Source: a virus. From it: 43,372 nucleotides of DNA. The stretch spans positions 1-43,372 of the IMG/VR virus record IMGVR_UViG_3300037493_004247; one strand, written 5' to 3'. Below, one piece after another: positions 11,101-18,567 of the stretch (its first letter is position 1; every line of letters starts with the position of its first letter). The position numbers and the translations under genes are program-made. The notes under the pieces are model-generated. The model searched no databases. It was not told the DNA's origin and was given only the letters and a program-made list of their open reading frames with translations.

Positions 11101-14100
11101 CGGTGACCGGCCGATGATTGTCGTCAAAATCGGCACTGGGCATCTGCCGTTTTACCGCTCGGCGATGGGCACGGGTGGCAACAAGAAGGCTGGCGAGTGG
11201 CAGCCGTTCTTCGGCGTCGGGAACAATGGCTGGCTGATCAAGGGCGATGGGCAGGACATCGCTGGCGGCTACGGCAGTCACGAAGTCAAGGCCACCCAGA
11301 AGTGGCTGAACGAGAATTTCAACTGGGAGCACGCCCGCGACTTGGACCTGGTTTACAACGCGCACCGCTCGCCGCTCAACGCCATAGGCAAACCGGGCAG
11401 CGTCTTTGCCGCGCTCAAGCAGCTCGTCGGCGAAGGTCAGTTTGAGGACCTGCGGCACGATACTGCGGGCAAGTCGCACGAGCACATCATGCGCGTGCTG
11501 GAGTCGGTCGGCATCCGTCCCGGTGCGGGGAAGCCGGGAAAGTCCACCGCTGGCAGCAGTTTGGCGGAGCAACTGGCGGCGGCAGAGGCTGACATGGTCC
11601 GGCTCGACACCGAGCTGGCGGCCGCGAGGGCGGAGGCGGATGAGGTCAAGGCGTCTGGAGCGGACTTTGCCGCCAACGTCAACCGTGAGGCTGTGGTCAA
11701 AGACCTGATGCGCCAGATCAAGGCGGCTTCCGACCGGCGCGCTGCTCTGGATGCCGACGTGGCGCTGGAAACGTGGAGGGCGTCTGTGCCGCGCACGGCG
11801 CCGCCGGATGGTGACCCGAAGGTCACCGCCAAAATCCTCAAGGTGCAGAAGAAGTTTCTGCTCGAGGCGACCGAGCAGGCGCTCGCGGAGGCGGGCGAGG
11901 ACATGGCGGACCGTCCGAAGCAGATCACTATCGAGGTGCCGGGCGACGGCACGTTCACCGTCCAGAACACAGAGAAGACCCTGGGCGCGTTCCATGCACT
12001 GGTGAAGGCACGGTTCTCTACCTCACCCAACGGCGACGGCGGCTCGGGCAACAAGAGCGTGGACGGCAAGCCGGTCCCCAAGCCCCCGAAGAAGGGGAAG
12101 GATGCGCTCAAGAACGTGATGGAGGTCGCTGGCACGTTCGTGGGCGAGGACGACGGGCGCCCGGTGCTGTGGAACTCGATGTCCAACGGCAGCGAGGTGG
12201 TTGCCACGGACGGGAGGATGATGATCCGCATCGACACGCCGCTGGCGCCCGGCACCCCAGACAACCCGGTGTATCACGATGCGAAGGGCAAGCCGGTCAC
12301 GCCGAAGTTCATCGCGGTGAAGTATCCTGATTACAAGCATGTGTGGCCGGTGGGTCCGACGCTGGCTCGCGGCGGCGTGGAGTTGGCGGACCTCTGGCAC
12401 ATCGTCCGACAGGCAAAGGTGTTCCGGGACTTGTCCGTGGACGCGGCTGACCGGGCCGGTGAGCGTATGCTGCTGGTGGTGAATCCAGACGGCTCGATGG
12501 GCGGAGCCATGAACATCGGCGAGGACTCGTTCAGTCACAACATCAGCGTGCAGTCCAAGCCGCTGGGGCATTTCAACCCGGACTACATTCAGGCCGCGCT
12601 GGAAGCGGCGGGCAAGCTGGGCGATACGAAGCTGGATATTTATGTCGGTGGCGAGGCTGGGCCGATTCTGATTCAGGGCAAGCAGTTCGGGATGGTCGCC
12701 ATGGCGTTGGGTAACGGCGTCGATTCGGTGGGTGCGACGAGCGTGTTGCGTGAGCGGTTGGCCGCGTTTGCGGAATCGGCAGGCAAGGCGGAGCATCCCC
12801 GGCTGACCTACGGCGATGCGCCAAACCGAGGCGCTGAGTCGGCGGGCAAGGGCAAGGGTAAGGGTAAGGGCAAGAAGGGCGCTGCGGCTTCACCGTGGGA
12901 GGGTTCTGGTGAGGGCGATCTGGGTGGAGGGCTGGGTGCCGGTCCGACGCCTGCCCCTGCGGATAATCCTCGGTTCTCGGCGTTTGATGCTCTCCCGATG
13001 GAGCTGCCGGAAGCGGTGCGATTCGCCCGCGAGATGCTCGATGGCAAGTATCCCAAGGTGCTCGAAATCATCAAAGCTCTGGGCGGGCGGGCGGCTGGGT
13101 TGTTCACCTACACGCAGGGTGAGGGTGGGAAGGGCGAGATCCACCTCAAGGCGGACCTCGTGCGGGACCACTTCAAGGAATTCTTCGATGGCACGGCGGA
13201 GGCGCGTTACAAGCAGGAGGCGGAGGATTACGCGCGCGCCACTGCGGAGCACGGCGAGGATTGGCGGGAGATCGCGAAGGAGCGGCTCACTTACCTGGTC
13301 AACGAGGCGCTGGAGAAGAAGAAGGCTGAGAACCCGGCGTGGGCGCTCAAAGTCATCTGGCACGAGATCGGTCACCTCGTGGACTGGCTGCCTGAACGCA
13401 TGATCCACGGACGTGGCAACCTCTTCGGGCGCATCGCGAGCCTGAAGGAATACTGGAAGACCACGCTACCCATTGACCCGTTGCGCCCCTCGGGAAAGCC
13501 ATTGTCTGCGGCGGACCGCACCAAGCTGTGGGCGGAGGCGGATAAGCAGATCCGTGATGAGATCGGCCCAATCTCCGAAATCGTCGAGACGATCATGGTC
13601 GAGGAACCGATCCTGCGACTCGTCGGTATCACGACGGAGGACGTCAAGAATCTGCTGGGCATGGATGCCCGCGAGAAGACGCCCGAGCTTTACCGGTGGT
13701 TTGCCGAGCAACCGGCGCAGGTGAAGAAGGACATTCTCAAGAAGGCGCTGCGCGGACTGCTCGATGAGCGGCTCAAGGCGATGGGCCGAATGGAACAGGT
13801 CGGCACGAAGACCACCCAGCGCACGGTGCGCAAGAAGCAGGGGCGCGAGCCTACGCAGGAGGAGGTCCGCGCCCGGTTCAAGCAGTTGTTCCGCGAGGAG
13901 ATGACGAAGCGCAATCTTGCCGATTACGAGACGCTGAAGGCGGAGCTGGAGCCCATGATCGCGTGGTGGCGTGGCACCGCGACGATGGAGCCCTACTTCA
14001 GGACTTCCATTGAGATGTATGCGGAGGCTTTCAGCGTGCTGATGAACAACCCGGCGGCGGTGGCCCAGCGGGCGCCGCTATACTACCGGCTCCTGTTCAA

Positions 14101-16624
14101 TCACATGGACGCCAAGCCTGCCGTGAAGCAGTTGTATCGAGAGATCCAAGACCAGGTCCGCCGTGGCAGTGTCATGGGTGAGCGGGTGGGCGCCCTCCGC
14201 GACATGTGGGCGGGCGATGATGCACGCTCGATGAAGCGGTGGCGCGATTCGTGGCGCACCTCGGCCCGCGACTTCTTCGACAACGTCTCCTATCAGATTG
14301 ATCGGCGCTTCGGTCCCATCTTTCGGGCGGCGAAGGGCTCGGCCCGCGAGGGGCGGGTGCGGGATGCGGTCGGCAACTTCCTCTACCGGGCGTCCGAGCA
14401 TGAGCTTTTCCTCAACCGCGTGAACCGTGACGTGAGCCGCCCGCTGGTGTCCGCGAACTTGGACTGGACCGATCTGGGTGAATACATGTTCCACCAGCGC
14501 ATCATCGCGGACCGGTTCGCGCTCTTTAACCCGCAGGGCTGGACCTCCAAGAACTCGCTGGAACGGCTGGCGGAGCTGCGCTCCCAGCTCGGCCCGGACC
14601 GGTGGCGGGTGCTTGAGAATGCGCAGCGGGAGTTTCGTCGGGTGTATGAGGCCGAGGTGCTCCCGGTGCTGCGCAAGGCGCGCATGTTCTCCCCTGAGAC
14701 GCAGAAGCTCATCGAAGACAAGGTGTGGTATGCGACTTTCGCGAGCACGCGGGGCGAGGTGAAGGAGGGTATCGAGCGGGTGCTGGAGGACTCCGTCGGG
14801 GCAGCGGTGGGCGCGCGCATTTACCGGCAGATCGGCAACCTCGGTGAAATCAAGCAACCGGCCACCGCGACGGTGCTCAAGGCGCTGAGTCTCATCTCCG
14901 CAGCGGAGCGGAATATCGCCCGGCGCGAGGTCGTGCAGATGTTGCTGGCGACGGACCCGTCGAGCATCATGCCCGCGAAGACGCGCTGGAACGGCAAGCG
15001 CATGGAGGTCGTCGAGCGGGAGACGGCCAAAGTGGGCACGGTGATCTTCATGCACGAGGGGAAGGCGAAAGGCTTTTACGTGCGCCGCAGTGTGAGTGAG
15101 TCGCTGAATTACGCCTCCCCCATCGAGAACAAGCTGCTCTCGGGCGTCGTGTCCGCGAACGGGTGGCTGAAGGGGCTCTACACCCAGCTCAACTACGGGT
15201 TTTGGCCGGTCAACTTTGCGATTGATACGGCGAGTTTCATGTTGAACATGCCGGGCGCGTTGTCGCCCGTGGGCTGGGCGCTGGCATTGCCGCGTGCGGT
15301 GCGGGCGGCTCACGCCTCGGTCAATGGGCGGGTCGCCAATGAGTATGCCGATGCGGCGCTCCGTCGGCGGATGCTGATCTCCAGGGCGGACCCTCGCGGC
15401 GTGTGGTCGAGCGTGGACAACGAGTTTGACCTCAAGGTGGCCTCGTACGGCATGGACCCGGCGGCGTGGGGCGCGCAAGCCAACAAGGTCGGGGCACTGG
15501 TCAAGCTCTGGAACCACTATCGCGAATTTGGATCGAAGATGGAGCGCGTGAATAAGATCGCGGGCATGATCTATCTCGACGAGCACCACCCGGCGATGCC
15601 TGAGTGGAAGAAGCGCGAGATCGTGCGCGAGCGGGCAGGCTCGCCGGATTTCCTCCAGCGCGGCGCGAGCAACGCGACCATTGACTTGCTGATGATGTTC
15701 TTCAACCCGTGGAAGGAGGGGATCAGGTCCACCATGAAAGCGGCGGGCGAGAACCCCTTCAGCTACGGCACAAAGTTCGCCGCTGCCGTGGTGCTGCCGT
15801 CTCTCCTTCAGGCGGCGGCAACGCAGGGGTTGCTGGGCGACGACCTGAAGCGGAAGTATCGCAGCATCCCCGACTACGACCTCTCGAACTATTACTGCGT
15901 GCCGCTGTTCTGGCAGGATGCGGAGGCGGGCAAGGTGGCTTACCTCCGCTTGCCGCTCCCCGAGCCGATGCGGATCGGGCATGCGCTGACCTACAAAGTG
16001 GCGACCGGTCGTGGTATGGGGTACGGGTCCTTCATGGGCGGCCAGGTGCCCGGCGCGAACTCGATGTATGGGGTGCTGGCGGCGTGGCACCAGTATGCGG
16101 TGATGGGTCACAACCCTTACGACAGCCATCGAGGGGCGTACGTGCTCGATGAGGCGACGTTCGAGGCGGGCGGCACCGCAGCGAATGTGGCGCTGGGCAA
16201 GTGGACGTGGAACCAACTGGGGGGCTCGATTCTGGGACGCTTTCAGAATACTGCGCTGGAGAATCCGCCCGCCTCGGCGGGCGAGGAATTCTTGGCGGCG
16301 CCCATCGTCAGCAATTCACTGGGCCGGTGGCTCAAGGTCAGCTCCCGAGGCATCGACGACGCAGACCGGCAACTGACGGAGCCGGTGCGCCAGCATCGCG
16401 CCGAGGTGCGGCTGGGCGTGCGGAAGATCATGCTAAAGCTGTTCGCTGATGCGGCACTGACACCCGCCGAGCGGGTGCTGATGCGCGAGCCTTACGCCAT
16501 GGAGTATCTGCTGCGCACGATGCCCGAGGTCGCGGCTGGCCGGGAGTTTCCGATCATGCGGAGGCTCGGGCACGCCGATTCCCGCGAGGGCAAGGCGGCG
16601 ATTCTGATGGGGAGTCCGCAGTAA
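5168..16624 (+). CDS. Giant polyvalent virion protein (3818 aa) with two HExxH metalloprotease motifs, a DUF6884-like and an LPD38-like region
   Basis: More than a quarter of the genome. Order: an N-terminal MPDGVELEYPDG segment of the kind that begins many ejected virion proteins; a hydrophobic Ala/Gly region at about 190-270; long charged linkers; a first zinc-protease motif HEVGH at 1663-1667 in the context often seen in polyvalent proteins; a DUF6884-like region at about 1804-1925 (LGCGKEK, then DLYIGPLF, then WMILSAAHGV); a module at about 1975-2110 with WQPFFGVGNNGWLIKG; a coiled coil at about 2133-2200; a possible sliding-clamp-like stretch from about 2310 (EVVATDGRM); a second metalloprotease HEIGH at 2732-2736 with a probable third ligand Glu2953 in YAEAFSVLMN; and an LPD38-like region at about 3510-3700 (FFNPWKEG, then VPLFW and RLPLPEPMRIG). 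Such proteins are typically packaged and injected to act early in the cell. Domain names are from memory of motifs, not from a search. No RNA polymerase motifs were seen. Confidence 0.75.
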   Translation: MPTIVQMPDGVELEYPDGMSNAAMLSATRKYHAQQKAEISAAYDTGVRPSALVSKQAQDMMPDSIRATIDRATPPALQQKVTQDAQRGLGPVYERNRLEAAQQEARDEGANAEADEEATDFMDQFVVRPFASTAENPLGGFGTAAMPLGALFNAAGEVAANTTDDFLNNRPALDRYMYGDPLPQTNNVVKQGLLQAAHAVPVIVGGTLLASQGVPAPLAFGALMGASTFAATEGDIPLALESAALGAVIPGVGDVGRHVVVDALAGGVRRGSLSGGRTMAHKVMEALGAQTTIQALMEGMNLPAYVSASEGERTDMFIRNIIGNTALAGMEVPGLLSRRASGTQGKVGTHTLVTAQAGEVLMGVLNDPAMLKEMRIRADDAARSALDPNALHARPGRFQEIIKQPPELQEVPAELRAFKGAIDGDVVTPVTEPEPPVKVAPETPVQPKQFEDRLSPTDSLAVMTETATPSSAVSRVSKIINDAGKEVYSITYTLDGGTYQGYSDNPIWEGHPGYLGESKHYAKEFAAKRAKAKPPEPGEYDRESPEGLLAVEAMRDHLTTRGYEASEDAIQLAAESHWLNGRILDLRSERKPTEELVNRRKELDRQVHKILNELNPPEFEVGTEIGMRSGWPEMPTRRVRITSTHFDEISGRQYRYDYIDGGPEVHPKSVRAEKLIRDGERDWATELRAAEVAAGAASGKLQSLGPWSRQKSQSARAVWQKAKLDAADAERSWLMLKSQHEASKKPEPPKGEGKDAKQFGVRELLDYMEEPRGNAFPVPEGDADAFISAAERAGWKRDGDVWRKGGREFFIFSQGKLAGPIVQWSARETTGKVTDNELKARDIEAKLKDYEDTLASASRSLEDGRYDNGQPVSKEGKARLKEEIKAMSSVTETLRDQWWQAWVGETPTAWEVQWIQNGRRVFEGRYGTKDKAYAVAEKKQGSGTVVKYEVVPWFAKNHREAIHAAKAMDEGRVEELEGKNYWLDENNLVYQPPSTQGSLPRNQSEASRRFSTAELSDMDDALRFTPDVPKGQPFPDWPTDRREQMAIEGAVRDALKQKAGEGERVFEVKGAKNRGPSARVDVRRLSDGRAQVRTSLDTNEGGYSGPFMTFPSFEAAKAYGLADVRKMAESMHQRKDTKSVRKVLENVLAALDKAEAKAPAPEVGSAGKEEMPRDYSITSIRDTFQLSTEQATAIDALLSAVGLDTGRIRFGEEGVWASDDALLQMENILLGREKVPQFEKIDDVFKFVDKYGKKHHAVPAGLDLSTSKGRSAAVDAIVKHTVLELDAWKKVVKNYRPFYTSDIIERTNPALQKWAQGKFGRKLTTAEVDYIHLLSSLASGRTIPSVDTQWGMHLFEEYIRTGEATGLADKRRQLYGYPPGVTDSNQKKPLFIDAKTGKDTFKGAGNKPKYDPDPNAKPKITATFYLSGLQRFNAILGHFGGDLPKTIKWMGTRHTFDEIRAVIGDKAAKSLEEHENLDKGGLTFGTFTLGNDAKMGSYILNRWQKLGTITKDMWVARTTARWFREPSESGKPWALTKDGIVKRKILDEAWGIVAKRLGVDPANIQEMMWDAEKQIYGKFGPFGDGAYTSDARELETSRRANDNAPAVGAKDTATAGVGKSKKLNPLYQGGGDGGKPKGSTEFGDAGDALLRGFADADISTALHEVGHVIRRFLLDRSILPENRLGITDADIATTEQWAGAKDGVWTRPAEEKFARGLENYMRTGKAPNPGMAGLFEKFAGWLTNIYKKLKGSAVDVEVSPAMREVFDRLLTRTERLKQGGRMDGQERPTSMSGRDATPPAEGEPDLVLLGCGKEKVGGTAMVPAADLYIGPLFKARLKFADGQSRPWMILSAAHGVVEPGKKLASYDVEMSKLSPTAKEAWRDSVRARVLEYFDGRSSAIGKTIEVHAGADYVAQLEKALTGLGVTVLPVFKGKGIGEQLSGYSKGEARAKAPAGGPESTVSQALADGKIAPFWGAVTGDRPMIVVKIGTGHLPFYRSAMGTGGNKKAGEWQPFFGVGNNGWLIKGDGQDIAGGYGSHEVKATQKWLNENFNWEHARDLDLVYNAHRSPLNAIGKPGSVFAALKQLVGEGQFEDLRHDTAGKSHEHIMRVLESVGIRPGAGKPGKSTAGSSLAEQLAAAEADMVRLDTELAAARAEADEVKASGADFAANVNREAVVKDLMRQIKAASDRRAALDADVALETWRASVPRTAPPDGDPKVTAKILKVQKKFLLEATEQALAEAGEDMADRPKQITIEVPGDGTFTVQNTEKTLGAFHALVKARFSTSPNGDGGSGNKSVDGKPVPKPPKKGKDALKNVMEVAGTFVGEDDGRPVLWNSMSNGSEVVATDGRMMIRIDTPLAPGTPDNPVYHDAKGKPVTPKFIAVKYPDYKHVWPVGPTLARGGVELADLWHIVRQAKVFRDLSVDAADRAGERMLLVVNPDGSMGGAMNIGEDSFSHNISVQSKPLGHFNPDYIQAALEAAGKLGDTKLDIYVGGEAGPILIQGKQFGMVAMALGNGVDSVGATSVLRERLAAFAESAGKAEHPRLTYGDAPNRGAESAGKGKGKGKGKKGAAASPWEGSGEGDLGGGLGAGPTPAPADNPRFSAFDALPMELPEAVRFAREMLDGKYPKVLEIIKALGGRAAGLFTYTQGEGGKGEIHLKADLVRDHFKEFFDGTAEARYKQEAEDYARATAEHGEDWREIAKERLTYLVNEALEKKKAENPAWALKVIWHEIGHLVDWLPERMIHGRGNLFGRIASLKEYWKTTLPIDPLRPSGKPLSAADRTKLWAEADKQIRDEIGPISEIVETIMVEEPILRLVGITTEDVKNLLGMDAREKTPELYRWFAEQPAQVKKDILKKALRGLLDERLKAMGRMEQVGTKTTQRTVRKKQGREPTQEEVRARFKQLFREEMTKRNLADYETLKAELEPMIAWWRGTATMEPYFRTSIEMYAEAFSVLMNNPAAVAQRAPLYYRLLFNHMDAKPAVKQLYREIQDQVRRGSVMGERVGALRDMWAGDDARSMKRWRDSWRTSARDFFDNVSYQIDRRFGPIFRAAKGSAREGRVRDAVGNFLYRASEHELFLNRVNRDVSRPLVSANLDWTDLGEYMFHQRIIADRFALFNPQGWTSKNSLERLAELRSQLGPDRWRVLENAQREFRRVYEAEVLPVLRKARMFSPETQKLIEDKVWYATFASTRGEVKEGIERVLEDSVGAAVGARIYRQIGNLGEIKQPATATVLKALSLISAAERNIARREVVQMLLATDPSSIMPAKTRWNGKRMEVVERETAKVGTVIFMHEGKAKGFYVRRSVSESLNYASPIENKLLSGVVSANGWLKGLYTQLNYGFWPVNFAIDTASFMLNMPGALSPVGWALALPRAVRAAHASVNGRVANEYADAALRRRMLISRADPRGVWSSVDNEFDLKVASYGMDPAAWGAQANKVGALVKLWNHYREFGSKMERVNKIAGMIYLDEHHPAMPEWKKREIVRERAGSPDFLQRGASNATIDLLMMFFNPWKEGIRSTMKAAGENPFSYGTKFAAAVVLPSLLQAAATQGLLGDDLKRKYRSIPDYDLSNYYCVPLFWQDAEAGKVAYLRLPLPEPMRIGHALTYKVATGRGMGYGSFMGGQVPGANSMYGVLAAWHQYAVMGHNPYDSHRGAYVLDEATFEAGGTAANVALGKWTWNQLGGSILGRFQNTALENPPASAGEEFLAAPIVSNSLGRWLKVSSRGIDDADRQLTEPVRQHRAEVRLGVRKIMLKLFADAALTPAERVLMREPYAMEYLLRTMPEVAAGREFPIMRRLGHADSREGKAAILMGSPQ

Positions 16625-16625
16625 G

Positions 16626-16838
16626 ATGCACGCACGAATGGTCGACGGGCCGCGCTCCCACCCCAACCGCCGCCGCCGCGTTGAGGTCATCCGGGCATCG
16701 GACATGCCGGAATTCTTCCTTTGCGTGGACCTGGACGACGGCGCCCTGCTCACTGTCCACCGGCACAACATCGACCTGCCACCCGCCCCGGTGGCGGGAT
16801 CCGGCACAAAATCTGGCACAGCGCCCGAAACACCCTAA
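16626..16838 (+). CDS. Small basic hypothetical protein, 70 aa
   Basis: Starts one base after the giant gene stops, with GGGGAG about 10 nt upstream. The protein has a basic N-terminal stretch (HPNRRRRVEVIR), then a short beta-like segment (FFLCVDLDDGALLTVHR) and a Pro/Gly tail. The last codons overlap the first TGGCACA arm-site candidate of attP, and the gene ends two bases before a hairpin. No family is recognised. It could be the last gene of the late operon or an excision-related factor because of its place beside attP. The tail composition could also be a by-product of the att sequence. Confidence 0.4.
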   Translation: MHARMVDGPRSHPNRRRRVEVIRASDMPEFFLCVDLDDGALLTVHRHNIDLPPAPVAGSGTKSGTAPETP

Positions 16839-16840
16839 TT

Positions 16841-16861
16841 GGCGGGCCTTTCGGGCCCGCC
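16841..16861. other. GC-rich hairpin at the end of the late operon
   Basis: A perfect 8-bp stem (GGCGGGCC / GGCCCGCC) with loop TTTCG starts two bases after the stop of the 70-aa gene. There is no T tract after it on either strand, so it is a weak candidate for an intrinsic terminator. It may instead stall transcription ahead of attP or be part of the attP architecture. Confidence 0.45.
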
Positions 16862-16863
16862 GC

Positions 16864-16927
16864 TCCTGACTCGAAATCAGACTCGGGAGCAATCCCGACG
16901 TGGGTTCAAATCCCACCCCTTCCGCCA
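16864..16927 (+). other. attP: attP core: 3' portion of a tRNA-Ser(CGA) gene
   Basis: The stretch reproduces a tRNA-Ser from the anticodon arm to the CCA end: stem CTGA / TCAG with loop CTCGAAA (anticodon CGA), a long variable arm CGGGA-GCAA-TCCCG, a T arm GTGGG-TTCAAAT-CCCAC, the 3' acceptor strand CCCTTCC, discriminator G, and encoded CCA. The matching 5' acceptor strand (GGAAGGG) and D arm are absent upstream, so it is not a working tRNA gene. A partial tRNA next to a tyrosine integrase is the classic phage attachment site. Integration would restore the 3' end of the host tRNA-Ser gene. The exact crossover within the block cannot be fixed without the host sequence. Confidence 0.85.
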
Positions 16928-17000
16928 TTTCTGGCACATTCCCCCCCAAATTCCCCCGTAATTCCAGCCCCCAAAGCTGCCACACCTGATTTTCTCAGTT

Positions 17001-17030
17001 GCATCCTAGTGCATCCTAGTGCATCCTAGC
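17001..17030. repeat. Three tandem 10-bp repeats (GCATCCTAGT) in attP
   Basis: GCATCCTAGT occurs at 17001 and 17011, and GCATCCTAGC at 17021, back to back. A 10-bp period is about one helical turn, so three protein copies could bind on the same DNA face. The array lies between the att core and the inverted repeat before int. It is a likely site for an excisionase or a bending protein, by analogy with phage att arms. Confidence 0.6.
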
Positions 17031-17127
17031 ACATCGGAAATGTGGCACAAATTCTGGCACAGCAAGGGCACTGTGCCAGAACGGCCGATCCGAGCACGCC
17101 CGCAACGACCAAACAGAGAGAAACGAC

Positions 17128-18345
17128 ATGAAGCATCGGTTCAAGTATCAGGGACGGACTTACTCACTCTATAAGCGCGAGCAAACGCGGGAGGCGAGTT
17201 GGTGGCTCAAGGCGACCATCAGCGGCAAGTGCATCCGGCGAAGCCTCGAAACGAACAACGCGGCGAGCGCCGAGCTGCGGGCGGTGGCCCAGTTCATCGG
17301 CCCGGCGCAGCGCGGCAACTGGGCCGAGGTCGAGGTGGCCCGCCCGGCGGCGTCGGTGCTGACCATCGGTGCGCTGCTCGCGTCCTATACGGCGGCGAGC
17401 GTGGGGCTGACGGAGCCGATGACGGTGCGCAACAACCAGAACTCGTTCCGGTTGGTGGTCCGCCGGGGGATGGGTGACGACATGATGACGGTGGAGAAGC
17501 TGGAGTCGCTGGGCACCACGGTGCTGACGGCCCGCCTCGTCGGAGAATTTGAGGCGTGGATGGCTCGGCAGGCAGTCGCTCAAGGGCGGGACTTGGAATC
17601 AAACAAGCGTTCGGTGGCGGGTTACCTGCGGCAGGCTCGCAGCGTGTTCAGTAAGCAGATGATGCAGCACTACGTCGAACGCGGCACGGTCCTGCCCGAT
17701 GTCTCGCCGTTCATGCTGCGCACGACGGCGCGGGCCGCGAAGGTCCACCGTCAACCCGTGGGCGACGAGTTACTGGCGAAGACGTTCGCGGCGGCGCGCG
17801 CGTGGCGTGAGGTGGACCGTCCCGCATATATCGCGTGGATGCTCGGGCTGTGCTCGCTCCGTCGGGGTGAGATCGCGGAGATGCGCTGGGACTGGCTCCA
17901 GCAGCATCACGGGCGCTGGTCGATTCACGTCCCTGGCGCACTCGCCAAGTCTGGGGCGGGTCGGACGGTGCCGATTGATGGGCGGGTCGCGCCGGAACTG
18001 CTCGAGTTTCAGCTCGCTCGTCAGCTCGGTGTCGTTCCGACTGAGGAGTTGTTTGTGTTGCCCTCGCCCCGGCTGGGTCAGGGCGGGCCGAACTGCCGAC
18101 TGCGGGCGCAGTCCATCTTCCGGCGGGTCAACCTCTGGATGCGGTCGCAGGGCTGGACCACGAACCACACCCTCCACGAGATGCGGGCGCTCGGGCTCGG
18201 CTCGGTGCGCGATGCGCACGGGCTCGACATCGCTCAGGCTGTGGCCGGTCACTCCGACCAGCGAACGACGCAGCAGCATTACGTCGGTCAACGCTCTGTG
18301 GGGAGCGTCGAGCTGGTGTTGCCGTTCGCTCTGGGTCCGGGGTGA
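17128..18345 (+). CDS. int: Tyrosine-type site-specific integrase, 405 aa
   Basis: Catalyses recombination between attP and the bacterial site. The C-terminal catalytic domain shows the family residues: Arg245 in LCSLRRGEI, Lys274 in LAKSGAGRTVP, the H-x-x-R box His350/Arg353 (LHEMR), His375 in VAGHSDQ, and nucleophile Tyr385 in QHYVG. The N-terminal 60 residues (FKYQGRTYSLYKRE, then WWLKATISGKCIRRSLET) look like the arm-binding beta domain, followed by a helical core-binding domain at about 75-200. The length is normal. AGAGAG lies just before the ATG as a modest ribosome site. It stands 200 bp from the tRNA-derived core with arm-site candidates in between, and a hairpin with T residues follows its stop. 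Confidence 0.93.
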   Translation: MKHRFKYQGRTYSLYKREQTREASWWLKATISGKCIRRSLETNNAASAELRAVAQFIGPAQRGNWAEVEVARPAASVLTIGALLASYTAASVGLTEPMTVRNNQNSFRLVVRRGMGDDMMTVEKLESLGTTVLTARLVGEFEAWMARQAVAQGRDLESNKRSVAGYLRQARSVFSKQMMQHYVERGTVLPDVSPFMLRTTARAAKVHRQPVGDELLAKTFAAARAWREVDRPAYIAWMLGLCSLRRGEIAEMRWDWLQQHHGRWSIHVPGALAKSGAGRTVPIDGRVAPELLEFQLARQLGVVPTEELFVLPSPRLGQGGPNCRLRAQSIFRRVNLWMRSQGWTTNHTLHEMRALGLGSVRDAHGLDIAQAVAGHSDQRTTQQHYVGQRSVGSVELVLPFALGPG

Positions 18346-18366
18346 GTTGACGCGGCCAACAGAAAA

Positions 18367-18389
18367 GGGGCGCCCCTCGGCGCCCCTTT
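18367..18389. terminator. Bidirectional rho-independent terminator between int and the leftward operon
   Basis: An 8-bp perfect stem GGGGCGCC / GGCGCCCC with loop CCTC. AAAA precedes the stem and TTT follows it, so it can work for both strands. It lies 21 bp after the int stop and 17 bp after the stop of the convergent 52-aa gene. Confidence 0.8.
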
Positions 18390-18406
18390 GCGTGATGCGT
18401 TGCGTG

Positions 18407-18565
18407 TCAGATGACCGCGATGAAGGTCGGGTCCGCCGGGCGCGGAGGCGGCGTCTTACGCGGGCGGCCGCCGAGCTTGCCGTTCGAGCGGGCGGCGCTC
18501 GATTGGGCTGGGGTGGTGGTGCGGGGTGCGGTGGCCCGGACTTTGCCGCAGGTGGTGCATTTCAT
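18407..18565 (-). CDS. Small CxxC / GGRPRK protein, 52 aa
   Basis: A gene easily missed because of its length. A very strong ribosome site (GAGGAGG) ends eight bases before ATG at 18565 and overlaps the end of the preceding gene, whose stop is two bases away. The product starts MKCTTCGK (a CxxC knuckle) and has SSAARSNGKLGGRPRK in the middle, an AT-hook-like basic patch. The same arrangement, CxxC then AARANGRRGGRPRK, occurs in the divergent gene at 19401, so the two small proteins look related. A role as a DNA- or RNA-binding accessory factor is inferred. It is the last gene of the leftward operon, just before the terminator. Confidence 0.75.
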   Translation of the reverse strand: MKCTTCGKVRATAPRTTTPAQSSAARSNGKLGGRPRKTPPPRPADPTFIAVI

Positions 18566-18567
18566 GA

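Larger units (their letters stand above)
16814..17079. promoter_or_regulatory. Candidate integrase/excisionase arm-type sites flanking attP
   Basis: The heptamer TGGCACA occurs at 16814, 16932, 17043 and 17055 on the plus strand and at 17072 on the minus strand (read as TGTGCCA). The last two form a perfect 9-bp inverted repeat (CTGGCACAG at 17054-17062, CTGTGCCAG at 17071-17079). The sites lie on both sides of the tRNA-identical core and end 48 bp before the integrase start. This matches the layout of arm-type sites of lambda-like integrases. Binding is inferred. The inverted repeat may also autoregulate int. Confidence 0.5.

Noticed and set aside
14078-16216. Long minus-strand open frame of 712 codons
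   Set aside because: Antisense to the conserved C-terminal regions of the giant protein; His/Arg-rich shadow composition.
5168-16624. Virion RNA polymerase of the N4 type inside the giant protein
   Set aside because: No T7-like polymerase motifs were seen; the length alone is not evidence.
16841-16927. Complete tRNA-Ser gene
   Set aside because: No 5' acceptor strand matching CCCTTCC and no D arm; the upstream hairpin cannot replace them. It is an attP fragment.
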